The notes under the pieces were generated by a model. That model did no database searches, was not told where the DNA came from, and saw only the letters and a program-made list of their open reading frames with translations. A stretch of 64,000 bases of DNA from Eleginops maclovinus (taxonomy: Eukaryota; Chordata; Actinopteri; Perciformes; Eleginopidae), in assembly GCF_036324505.1 (NCBI RefSeq), contig NC_086362.1, positions 10,165,043-10,229,042 on the forward strand, written 5' to 3'. This document shows positions 52,671 to 64,000 of this stretch, piece after piece (position 1 is the stretch's first letter; each line of letters begins with the position of its first letter). Both the position numbers and the translations under genes were made by a program.

Positions 52671-54882
52671 GCTTGTACTGACTTGTGAGTCATTTGGTGG
52701 GTTGCGGGTCTGAGTGTGGGGTAAAAATAGCCATGTGTGTCAAACATAGTTACAGAGTGATGATGAAACAACTGGCTGCACCAGCTGCTCACACACACAT
52801 TGTACACACACACACACACACACACACTAAAATGACTGCGCTAATGCTGTTACTCGCCGATGCCCTCTCTTGTCTCTTTTGGTGTGTGTAGGGGCGTCTG
52901 TATGTCTAATCTTACTTGCCCCCGCTTTATCTGCAGGACACTCCTGTGCTCGTCTCACCAGATCAGAGAGAGAGAGTGTGTGAGGAGTGTGGGGGGGGGA
53001 CGCAGCATGAAGGGAGGGTGGGTGACCTGAGCGTTTGATGTTAAAGTTTGGAGCAGACCAAGGGGAAACTTCAAACACTGCATAGAATTAGAAAAGATTA
53101 CCTCCCCTCTACTCACACACTTCTGTCTCCAGTCGTGCACATGCACTCACACGCAAATCAGCTATCAGTCCACAACGGGTCGGCCTGACCTTCGTTGGGA
53201 AACATAACAACAAAAAGAAAGACAAAACCTGCCCTGTAGTCAATCCCTCTTTAAAAAAACTGATCTCAAGCCAGCGCTGCCTCAGAGGAATACTGACCTG
53301 ATGACAGAAAGAACACAAAGTAAGTCCTTGAGGAGCTGCACAGAGACAATGTCAGAGTAATGCAACATGATGCGCTACATCAGCCTCAAGCCTCACACTG
53401 AAGCCTGTAATACAGGACCATGTCATTCAATTCCTTGTAACTATAACATCGTTCTACAGAGATTCGCCATGACGCTGTGGGTCTATGTGTTAATGTGATA
53501 AGTGCAGATCTGTAGGCATATGACATGCATGAGTTTGGTATGGTTGGGGTATAGAGAGCTATTCAGCGAGCATATCATGAATATTTCAAAATAAGATTAG
53601 TTTGAAGGTCCCAACACCAGTATTGAAACCAGTTACTGATCTAACTTGCCTCCATTGGGGTAACGTGATGCTTAGGCTAACACTGTGATGCTCCTCTCTG
53701 TGCCTTGTTAACTGTTTGGCAGGCTTGGCTAAATACGGACAAGTTTCCCTACATCCCAGAAGACTTCCTACATTTGTTTTCTCTGACATTTTTCACCCTC
53801 ACCTATCCAAGAAAACGTTCCAACTGGCGCCTGTACTGGAAGAACTTGTGTGTCGAAGTACTTCCCCAAGAAAGTGCAGAGTGGTGTTTCAGCAGAGCCT
53901 CCATAGCTAATAAAGGAAGGGCTATTCTTGAAATGACCCAGTCAATATGATGTGTTCATGTCCAAGAGGAACAGCGTTTATAGATCATAGATGGATTATA
54001 GTTCAGAACAGCCACACTTAGAGGCAGGATGAAAACCATTATTGGCGGTAGAGGTGATAATTCAACAACACATATTTGGACCGTTTCAAAGACTCCTACA
54101 TATGAGCAGAGGAAGCCATGCATACACTGGAGAGAACCTTTAAAATATAAAGGAAATCTAATTATTCAAACTAGAGAGGAATTAGAGTAGTGTGTAACAA
54201 CTGTGGATATGTGTACGCTGATGTGTGTGTTCTCCTTAATGTGAGGTGTGAAGTCTGTGGTTTAGAGACGTCACGGTGCAAGGCATAGTGGCAGACAGAG
54301 TGGTAAACCGAAAGAGATGAGAGATGAAGGAAACAGACAACAGAATAATGATGAACATAAAGACAAGTTCAGTGAGTAAGAGGCAGAGGAAGTCACCGAG
54401 AGCAACAGATGAGAGTTGAATATGAGTGTGATATGTAGAGAGAGTGACACAGAGAGAGAAACACTTATCTCCTCATAAAGTCCACGAGTCAACAAGAGTT
54501 GTTAGCAGCAGCACCGTGGGTGGTTGTGGAGGATGGAGCGTGCACGCACACGCACACACGCACGCACACACACACACACACCCTTAGTGAGTGATGCATG
54601 CTAGCCGGTCTGAGGGCTGGTGGCTACAGCTAGCCTTTATTGGTTAGGCAGCTGGTTTGATGTGGAGCCCACACACAGCGACAGAATGACAGACACACGG
54701 TAACATACACACCGCAGAGAGGGGGGGGGGGGTGTGGGTGTGGGAAGGGGATGTGTTGAGTAGGGCTATATGTGTGTTTATATGGGAAAACTGTGATACT
54801 ACATCTGTGTGTGGGGGCTTGTAGAGGGACTGGATGTGTGTGAATGTAGTGTGGGATTGACAGTGTGTGTGTGTGTGTGTGT

Positions 54883-54897
54883 GGGGGGGGGGGGGGG
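54883..54897. repeat. run of 15 G after a GT tract
   Basis: A GT tract (about 54862-54882) switches into 15 consecutive G. Another G run of about 11 lies at 54721-54731. Confidence 0.9.
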
Positions 54898-55238
54898 TGC
54901 ATTTGAGCCTGTATATGTATTAGGAACAATGAGTCTGTGTAATGATTGGTGAGAAACCCCGGACATTAGTGAGAGATTAGATCCAGTGCACTTACACATA
55001 ACACAGAAGATAAACAAGACCAAGCGATGATGGCCACACATTACAGTAATTGATAGAGCAGAACAAAAGGAAAGAGAAACAAGTGCAGAACAGAGAGGGA
55101 CAGTGTGAAAAAGGGACGATATGTCCCTTTATGATTGAGAAAAATAAGAAAGAGTCTAGGGAGGGGAAGAGGGAAATGATGGAGAGATAAACAGAGTGCG
55201 GAGTGCCTGGCAGTGTCCCAGCTTTGTCTCTGCTCTCA

Positions 55239-55261
55239 GGGGGGGGGGGGGGGGGGGGGGG
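55239..55261. repeat. run of 23 G
   Basis: An uninterrupted G run, the longest mononucleotide tract in the window. It is long enough to fold into a G-quadruplex by itself, and its length may be unreliable in the assembly. Confidence 0.95.
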
Positions 55262-57263
55262 TCTGGCAGAGGCAGGCAGGCTGGCTGCTCTGGCCCTCAG
55301 CCAGGCCACACACTGTGCCACGCTGCCCAGGAAAAGCCCCAGTCTGAGAGGGACAGGGGGTTGAGGGGGATCGCTGGATAGACCCAAACGTCCGGGCCCC
55401 CCCAAAGCACTTCAGCAGGCCCCGGGGGGCCCATTGTGCCCCCAGCTCAACCACTTGACACATCTGGTCCCCTCAGCCTGGTGAGGACTCGTTCACCTTG
55501 GCACTGTGCTGCTGTCTGTGGGGTGACCCGAGCTGGAGCCCATTACACAGACACAGCCAACGGGGCTTACATACACAACGCTTACACCAGGGGCTCTACA
55601 GCACAACATCACAAGAGAAAGCTTTGCATTATGGGTGATTACTGGCTACTGAGTTACTAAGCAAAGACATTATTGTAAACAAAATGTGTTTGCTTATGTA
55701 TTGCTTTGATTTGTTACCATGCAGCTGATGCAATATCACAGTGCTTCATGCCACAGTGTACAGATTGTACAGATTGTTTTTCCAATTAGTCATACTCTGT
55801 TGAACAAAGGGCTCCATGTGTGATTCAAATAGTATAGTCTGACCAACAAACTGTTTAATTTACATTGATATAAATAAAGGAGATGCATGCAGGTGTGTGG
55901 TGTTGCTATCACTGCTATATAAATAACTGCTGTGTGACCATGGGTGTGATATTCCAGTGCTTCTAAACTAACTGTAACTAACAATCATTCCAGTGTGTTT
56001 AACATGTTGAACCAACTAAAAGGATTGGGACAGGTGGGCCAACTGAGAAACTGGGCCAAGTTTTCTAAACTTCACATTATACATCAATGGAAACAGTGAA
56101 AGGCGAGAGTCTCTGAATCAAAGCCAGAGAAATATTCAGACTGGGATCAGTTCCGCAGCTGCAGCCGAGGCCTGTAAAGATCAGACTTCAGTTGGAAGAA
56201 ATTCGGGGACAAAAAAACTGCAGCATTGAGCCCAAATCCGCTCACTAATGAACACTGTTCCTCATCGCTGCGATGACTGATTAAAACCCAGTGCACCACC
56301 CAGATATCAGTCTCCTTTCTCACATTGTTCAAAGCTAGACAAAGCTCTGTGTTTTCTTTCTATTACTTTTCTATTCTTTTTAACCTCTGCGTGCATCTGT
56401 TTCTTTTCTGTTTCGTTATGAGACACATTCCCACAGCTGTAAACAAACCTTTCAAAAACAGACATCCCAAAAATGTGTATTATTTGGTTTGAAAACATGT
56501 AATAGTACATAATGGCATATATCAACGCAGAGAACATAAAGTTCCAAAACTAAAAACATGTTCCTGCTTTTTCCACTTCCTACCCCTAACACTCCACATC
56601 CTTTTATCCCCATTGCTCACACTTCCTGCAGGTGATTTATCTGTGTTGAGTATGTGTACCGTATGTACATGTGTGTGTGAGAGCATGAAACAGCCCGAGG
56701 GCACAGAGCTGACTAAACAACATTTTCCAGCCGCCTGGACCAGCCAATCATGAACCTCAGAGGCTGTTCTGAGGGATGGAGAGGACCATTACCACGGCAG
56801 CGTTGAGATTACATCACTGATAGAGGGCGAAACTTGCTTTTCAAATGTGTGTTTGTTGGATGTATACAATTGTTTTGGCAAAGTGTGGACACTGTGTGTG
56901 TATGTGTGCATTCACCCGTATCCAGTGTCAACAAAAATGACCTCTGTGTTGAGCATACAATCACTGAAGCTCAAATTGCCAGCAAGCCTTCCCCTCTGTC
57001 TGTCGCCGTTCAGATATAAGGTTACCACTGTCTCCAGACAGTGAGGCTAGTGCGCCTCCTCCCTCACCTCCCTCTCACCTGACCGGATGAGGAGAGGGAG
57101 GGATGGAATGAAACCATGAGACAGGAAGGAGGAGAGGAGGAGGAAGAAGGATGAAGAAATTAAATGGGAAGGAGGGGCGGAGATGTACATAAAGGGGGAA
57201 AAGAGATGAGAATGAGTGACTGTCTTGTCCACCTGCAGAATGCCAAGAGGACAATGGACAGGA

Positions 57264-57418
<155 letters not shown>

Positions 57419-57553
57419 ACATCTGAGCTGGGGCAGCCACAGCAGTCTATAGACGGAAACCTAAGATGGCGGAAGAAGGGGGGCCCAAATGACCCCTCCC
57501 TGCTCGCCCCCCCCTCTTAATCAAACTATGCTAGGGGCCCCATCAGGGTCATG

Positions 57554-57684
<131 letters not shown>

Positions 57685-59827
57685 CTGACCCTGCCCTTCC
57701 CCCAAACGAGCCGCTCATTGATGAGGTCACCGGACGAGAGGTCAAATCCCAGTGACAGAGAGAGATGGAGAGATTAAAAAGGGAGTCAAAAGTGATTCTG
57801 TTGAACTATCTACAACATTTTACCCAATCCATTAGGTGTTGAACTAAAAAAACATGGTGTTACTCATTCCTCTGTCTTCCTACAACATCTCAAACACAGT
57901 CGTGTGGAGCAGGAGCTCATAATCACTTGCTGCTTGTATTTCTCAGACCCTGATTTAGCTTTCATGAAATGACAACGCCTGCTTCCTTAGATTAGTTTGT
58001 TTATAGGTGTGAGAAAGTCAGAAAAAAGTCCTTTCAGTCCAGCCTACACGTCTATTGTCGCAGTGTTTCAGAGTGACATCATTTCAAGAAACAGCAAAGG
58101 AAATGTCGATTTCACGAGACGCTTGTTTTTCTTCCTGTCTCATTGTCGTTCTCATTGAAATAGTAACATTGTCAGTCTTTCTCTTGCATACACACTAACA
58201 GAACACATAATGCATGGCATACACGCACAGATACACATTTACTAAGACACACTGATGCAGCAGAGCCCTGTTCTCTTTAAGTTCTCTTACAGTGGAGAGG
58301 TCAGGGATTCATCAATAAAGCTGGAGGCAACTTCTATCAAAGTTTTTCTCGGAGGTAACCACAGCGGACCCAGGCCATGCGATATTTCACACAGTCAGCC
58401 TGATTCAGACTCGGTATTAAGACCGACAATGTGACATTCTGGACAAGTACTAGCAAGTACTGGACAGTGAATGTTGACTTCACATCATGTTTTTTAACAT
58501 AGTTGAGAGAAAAGTACCACCGCAAGACCCATTTAGCTGCTGTTTCGGAGCGATACTATCCATAACTATTCCTACAAAATACTGAATAACAATGAATTAC
58601 ATTAAAGCTTATCTCACTTTGTTAAGAATATATTCATTTAGTCTTGAAAGACTTCGGTTTGCATCAGTACAATGTTTTAACCAAATGTCTGAACAAGGTA
58701 AATAGTTATTCTTGATTTCCTCTAAACATCACACCTCAACAAACCAGATGTCCTAGAAACCCTCTCACAGTTGTTCTACTTTTGCTGTCTCATTCTTGAT
58801 CAGATCAACTAATTTAAAGTGGAGGAAAACAGAGTGTAGGTGGATTTCATCTTGCTCTTTCTTTATCTCCCTCTAGCCCCCTCTCTTCAAAGCCAGCATT
58901 GTCTTAAACTGCATAATAATCTCCTCTCTCTCCTTCCCTTTCATCTTCCTCCTCCCCCTCTCCTCCCTGCGTCTTTCTCACATCAAGCGTTCTACCTCTT
59001 CATCCCTCCTCTGTCTTTCTCTCTGTGGAGGGGCAGTCAGCAGTGATGGGAGGGATGAGAAACCGTCACTGTGCTGCACGGAAAACTCGCACACAAACAC
59101 ACAGTAGAGGTGGAAAGAGGTGCGGAGTGATGAAGTGAACTTTTGTGTGTCAACAGATAAATATTGGCAGTCACAGTGCGTTCTGTTATTCACCATGACA
59201 CTCGCTCTACCCTCACACTCGAGTACTCTTCCGTTTTTCCTGCCTCCGACTGTGAAGCAGAGACAGATTACTGAAATTCTATAATCCAAAGTCTCGCTGT
59301 CACTATCCACCACAGACATTTGGCTATATGCAGAGTTTGCTGCTTTAACGCACATTCAAGAACATCAAACACTATGACCCAAACATACGCACGTGGCGCT
59401 GCGGGGATGCAGACTTGTCTGATTCCCACAGGTGATCTCTGTTATTTGAACACTTTTTCTCTAAATCTTCTTTGCTCTTTCTTTTCTGCTTTCCATTTTC
59501 GTCTAAGTGTACAGCAGTAGATGGAAAGAGAAAAAATAAAAAGGGGGAAAGGGACTGGGCTTGGATGCCTTTCGCTTCTTTTATTTCTGAGCTATTTTTA
59601 AACCACAGCACAGAGGCTGGCTGTTTGATACTCTTCCAATAAGTCCCACTGCCTGGGAAACTGCAGTGTGTGTGCACATGTGTTCAATGTTTCCCATTGT
59701 TACAGAGGGGGAAAACATGCACAAAAGTGTATTTATGAAAACAGCAGCAGCAATGTGTGTTTTCATTTCAAGCTGAAACTGTTATTTTGAGAGCTACGAG
59801 ACAGCTGGGGCTCCTTTTGATCTCATC

Positions 59828-59963
<136 letters not shown>

Positions 59964-60078
59964 AACGCCTGTAATTTCTTAGTGCCTCCCTCTCCCAATT
60001 TCTCCCTCATCTCTCATTCTGAAAAACTGATTGTGAGGATTATTATGAATGAATGATTGGGGGCTATGGGACAGCCAT

Positions 60079-60187
<109 letters not shown>

Positions 60188-62539
60188 TGTCATCTCAAAG
60201 GCAGCCATGCTCTATTAGCGGAGTTTGATTCATAAGTACGAAGCCTCACTTCAGTGATTCCCCTGGAAGCCATCGGCACAATAGATCCATTACGCACACG
60301 CACGCACGTGAAAAAAAGGCAAGTAATGACAGCGGAAGGAGAGAAAAATGTGCCCCGAGAGAGAAAGCTGAACAAAGAGAGGATGAGGGCCAGGAAACAG
60401 GAAGTGTTGAAGGAGGAAATGAGAGGAGGAAGGAAACAGGAGCAGGGGAGACATGAAAATGTGAAGAGAGCAGATGCTTTGTTTCTGCTTCTGTTTAATA
60501 TACTGCCTTTCCAGAAATGAATAAAAATGTCATTCTTTTGGTTGATGCTGCCCTTTGGCAAGGTTCATTATTCACCATCATACCTTTGTATCTACCTTGA
60601 TCAAAAGATTAAAATACATTAACATTGCCTGTAGACACAAATCAAATGCTGCAGGAATAAAGCCGGACAGCTGACGAGTCATCCAGCAGCACCGTCATAA
60701 ATAAATATTTCATGATGACTCTATGTGACGGATGCTAACCCACATTCTAATGAGTGGCTGCACACGCAAATACCTCAGCCTACTCCTATGCACAATGAGC
60801 GTCATTAACACACATAATGGCACTGGAGGATAACAAAGTGCTTGTCATAAAGTCAGAAAGATGCCACCCAGGCTGCTGTAATTTGGTTTAATGTTCAAAA
60901 GGTGGGAACTTAAACAATGCAGGGACTCATTTTAGTGGTGTCAAGGCAGTCATTTTTCAAATATCGCAAACTGTCTCAGAACTTTACCATGTAAAAACAA
61001 TGTACGTCACTCTGGTAAAACTGTTGATTCATGTGAGAATAATCTCCATCATGAGTAACAACGATAACTACACCCACATCTATTAAGTATAAATGGACAA
61101 ACACGCACCAAAAGACTCAAGCCCTGTTTTAATGTTTGAAGCATCAAATGTTGCTTGAATAAAGCCACAGTACCAGTAAAATAAACAGGAGTACTCTGGG
61201 GCATGATACGGTATGGCAAACATTGTGAGCCGTAGGTCCCGTCCACCTCACTAATTCACTTGTAACTATTGTTGGATGACTAACATAAAAGGTGTTTGTT
61301 GTGAGGTTGGTGTGCTCTCTGCAGGACGGGGACTGTACTCAGCCAGAGATTGTTTGTGAGGGAGGAGAAGCTTTACTTTGTAGAACCTCTTTAGAGATGT
61401 GAGGGCTTTTTGAAGACTCAACAACTCTGGCAGAGTGATATATCTTCCATCTAACTGATCGTGTGACCCCAATTTCACATTCATCCATTTATTATAAATA
61501 ATTTAAGCTTATCTACTTTCTAGTTCTTAACCAGGACCTTCATTATTTAGAAAGCGAAGATGAGGTTTTAAGGGGAGTATAAAATATTGCCTTAAAGTGA
61601 GAGACTGATTGTACTGTACATCAGTACAACTGTTATCCAGGCTGCATGCAAAGCTAAAATAAGGAGCCAAGAAATCAGGAAAAGACCATTTACTTACACC
61701 TCGGTTGTACGAGAGTTGGCATGGCAACCACTAGCACATAGAGCCATGCATTATGGGAATCATCAGCAACGAGTTGAAACATGCAATTGACATTTCATCA
61801 GATTGCTGGAGACGAGCCATCCTGTGTTTTGTTTCCAATGCACTTCCCCATCCTGGAGGCTACACTTTTATACAGAAGCTGAGGATTTATTTGAACAAAT
61901 ATACACTTTTCTGCAGGATTCACTATTTTGAATATTTCCCATCGTTTTATTTTTAAAGATTTTGTTGTTAGGTAATCATTTGAATGAAATACAATATTTC
62001 TTGATTACGTAGTAAGTGCTGCTTCAGCAGGCTATCTGTTTACCACACGGACATAACTTAAGTTGTCAAGTGTCAGCAAATGTGTTCAGCAGAGCACAGA
62101 TATATGGTGTGAAGGGAATGGCTGTAAAGATCCAGCAGTGTGGTATTGGGGACTGAGAGGGTGGAGGGGAGGGGGAGGAGGGGGTTCAGCCCTACGTGAC
62201 GCCAGGGGCGTACCCAATGCTACCTGGCTCATGTTCAAACACACACCCCACTTCAGCTAGAGAGACCCAAATCCCTGGAGAGCTCCCCGACATGGATATA
62301 CAGACATAATACACACTCACACAAGCTCATCGTACCACTTTGCAAAACTAAAAGACCGGAAAGATGAGAAAATGAGGTCAAAGGAAATGTAGATCCACAT
62401 GAAAGCAAAGGCACCCAAGTAAAGGCACAAAAAAATAACTGTGGACAAAAACACACACAGTCAAGACAATGCACATGTTCGGAAAACACACACACAAGCA
62501 ATAAAATAAACAAACAGACACAATCTTCCATGCATGCAC

Positions 62540-62711
<172 letters not shown>

Positions 62712-63023
62712 TTGTGTGCAAGGCTTCTTTGGAAATAGCCCAGGCTCTGCACAACAAGCTGCATGAAATATTCAGTGAATTTTTCAACATGTGCTCTTTC
62801 CCCTTTCGCACGTGTAGAAGTGCAAAAAGAAAATGCAGGGGGAGACAAGAAGGAGGGGGAGAAGGAGTCAATGAGGGCAAAGGCAGAGTGAGCAGCGGGA
62901 GAGAACGGAAGAGTGAGCCAGAAACTGACTGGGAGATAAAGAGAGAGAGGAAAAGAGAGGAGAGGGAGAGAAAAACCCAGCTGACTCTGATCCAAGCTAC
63001 TCCCCTTAGCAACAGCCCTGGCT

Positions 63024-63048
63024 CAGCTGGCCTCCCATTGGCCAGCTG
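63024..63048. repeat. 9-bp inverted repeat around a CCAAT box
   Basis: CAGCTGGCC (63024-63032) and GGCCAGCTG (63040-63048) pair perfectly across the loop TCCCATT. The right arm's first bases complete an inverted CCAAT box (ATTGG, 63037-63041). Confidence 0.7.
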
Positions 63049-63141
63049 GCAGCATGCATCACAATCCCATGCATGGCTCTGCAGCCAATGGCGGGATTCC
63101 TTGCAGCTCTGCATTTTCGATTTCATTTTTACCATGGCAAC
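63035..63141. promoter_or_regulatory. CCAAT boxes with an RFX-type X-box
   Basis: An inverted CCAAT box (63037-63041) and a direct one (63085-63089) lie 48 bases apart. TTTACCATGGCAAC follows at 63128-63141, close to the RFX consensus GTNRCC-N-RGYAAC, with one mismatch in the left half. NF-Y and RFX sites often occur together in promoters. No coding exon is visible nearby, so this is a motif cluster of unknown target. Confidence 0.3.
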
Positions 63142-63396
63142 ACAACCCTGCTCTTGGCCCTGGGATGTGGCCTGTGTAGTGTACACACACACACACACAC
63201 GCAAACATATGCACATACCTTACTGTATATACAGTACAAGCTTAAGCAATCCTTGATAGTCACAGGCCAAAGCATTCACTCAGGAAGCACCAGAGACACA
63301 ACAAGCCTCACATAGCAGACAAGCTAACTCAGCTAACTCTGCACAGCTGAGAGCTGGAATCAAAGATGCTGTGATGAGCACCGAATGACTAGTGAT

Positions 63397-63488
63397 AACA
63401 ATAACAATAGCAATAACAATAATAACAACAATAATAATAACAACAACAACAACAACAACAACAATAATACTAATAATAATAATAATAA
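63397..63488. repeat. mixed AAC/AAT trinucleotide tract, ~92 bp
   Basis: AAC and AAT units are interspersed, with an AAC core near 63440-63464 and an AAT run at 63467-63488. This may be the A-rich tail region of an unrecognised retroelement. Confidence 0.95.
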
Positions 63489-64000
63489 TGACACACTGCA
63501 GTCTACATCATCAGATTAAAGTAAACAATCTTCATAGTCCTCCTTTACATTCCCTCAAGGTCTGGAGGGAAAGCTTCAATCTGAAGTTCCTTTAACAGCT
63601 ACTCGAGGTTATAATCACTTTAGCATCCCTGTTGAAAAGGACCTGTAGTTCATGTTCTGTTCAGGTTGTTTATGCAGGTTTGCCTTTACAAGTATCAAGG
63701 ATAAAGTGTAAATTATTTCAGCAGCATTCACGGATGGAGTATATGCAATTGCTTTGCAACAAGGTTATTTACAAGTGTAAATACAACCCGATTTCCCCAA
63801 AAGCTTAAAGTTGAATTGACTAATGTTCCTGTTAATGTTATTTTCTTTTTAAAAACTTTGCACAGGAATACTATGATTTAACTATTTCTGAACAGCATGG
63901 AGAGACAGTGAGTACTGGTTTGGGATCAGTGCATGTCAAATATATAAATCCCTAAAAAGGGAAAAGTGACTACAGAAAATAGATGGGCGGGTGAGAATAC

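Noticed and set aside
53705..53950. 81-codon plus-strand open frame (MLTVWQAWLNTDKFPYIPED start)
   Set aside because: There is no recognisable family, no splice context and a length expected by chance.

Overview
The window looks like teleost fish nuclear DNA. Three things support this: a recognisable kdm6b (JMJD3) 5' half with short GT-AG introns, relics of fish-type SINEs and non-LTR retrotransposons, and an extreme load of (CA)n/(TG)n microsatellites. By my count these tracts cover about 3 kb, roughly 5% of the window. I see no bacterial, viral or CRISPR content.

The only gene I can assign with confidence is kdm6b, on the minus strand at the left edge. Eight coding exons lie between 4385 (start codon) and base 1, and the gene runs off the left end before the catalytic JmjC domain. 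The identification rests on ordered matches to the vertebrate KDM6B N-terminus: the MHHAVEQ start, a GGRAW..ARCSPG..HPSK block, an AWEQLG..LYDS block, a PNKRKK nuclear-localisation block and long Pro/Ser/His-rich linkers. The last visible exon holds about 200 residues of Arg/Glu/Lys-rich sequence predicted to form a single alpha-helix. The reading frame shifts by one base just before that segment, at about 680-700.

Upstream (rightward) lie probable 5' untranslated exons at 4747-4864 and 6764-6849. A promoter/first exon region follows at about 14593-15070: a CpG-dense stretch, a strong splice donor at 14593 and an overlapping E-box/CRE at 15058-15069. A tRNA-derived SINE sits just behind it (about 15301-15652). 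Two further minus-strand exon-like segments (20082-20143 and 37578 to about 37715) could belong to a distal kdm6b promoter or to a non-coding transcript.

From about 15.7 kb to 64 kb I find no assignable protein-coding gene. This part holds non-coding DNA, degenerate transposon pieces (15.95, 19.7, 25.9, 26.4, 28.4 and 48.0 kb), long dinucleotide tracts, G-runs up to 23 bases, a perfect 17-bp hairpin at 23157-23201 and a few isolated exon-like segments. Most long open frames here are artefacts of CA/TG or CT repeats. I do not see a novel biological system. The points most worth a second look are the kdm6b frame break with its charged helix, the candidate distal exons, and the pairs of inverted CA/TG tracts.
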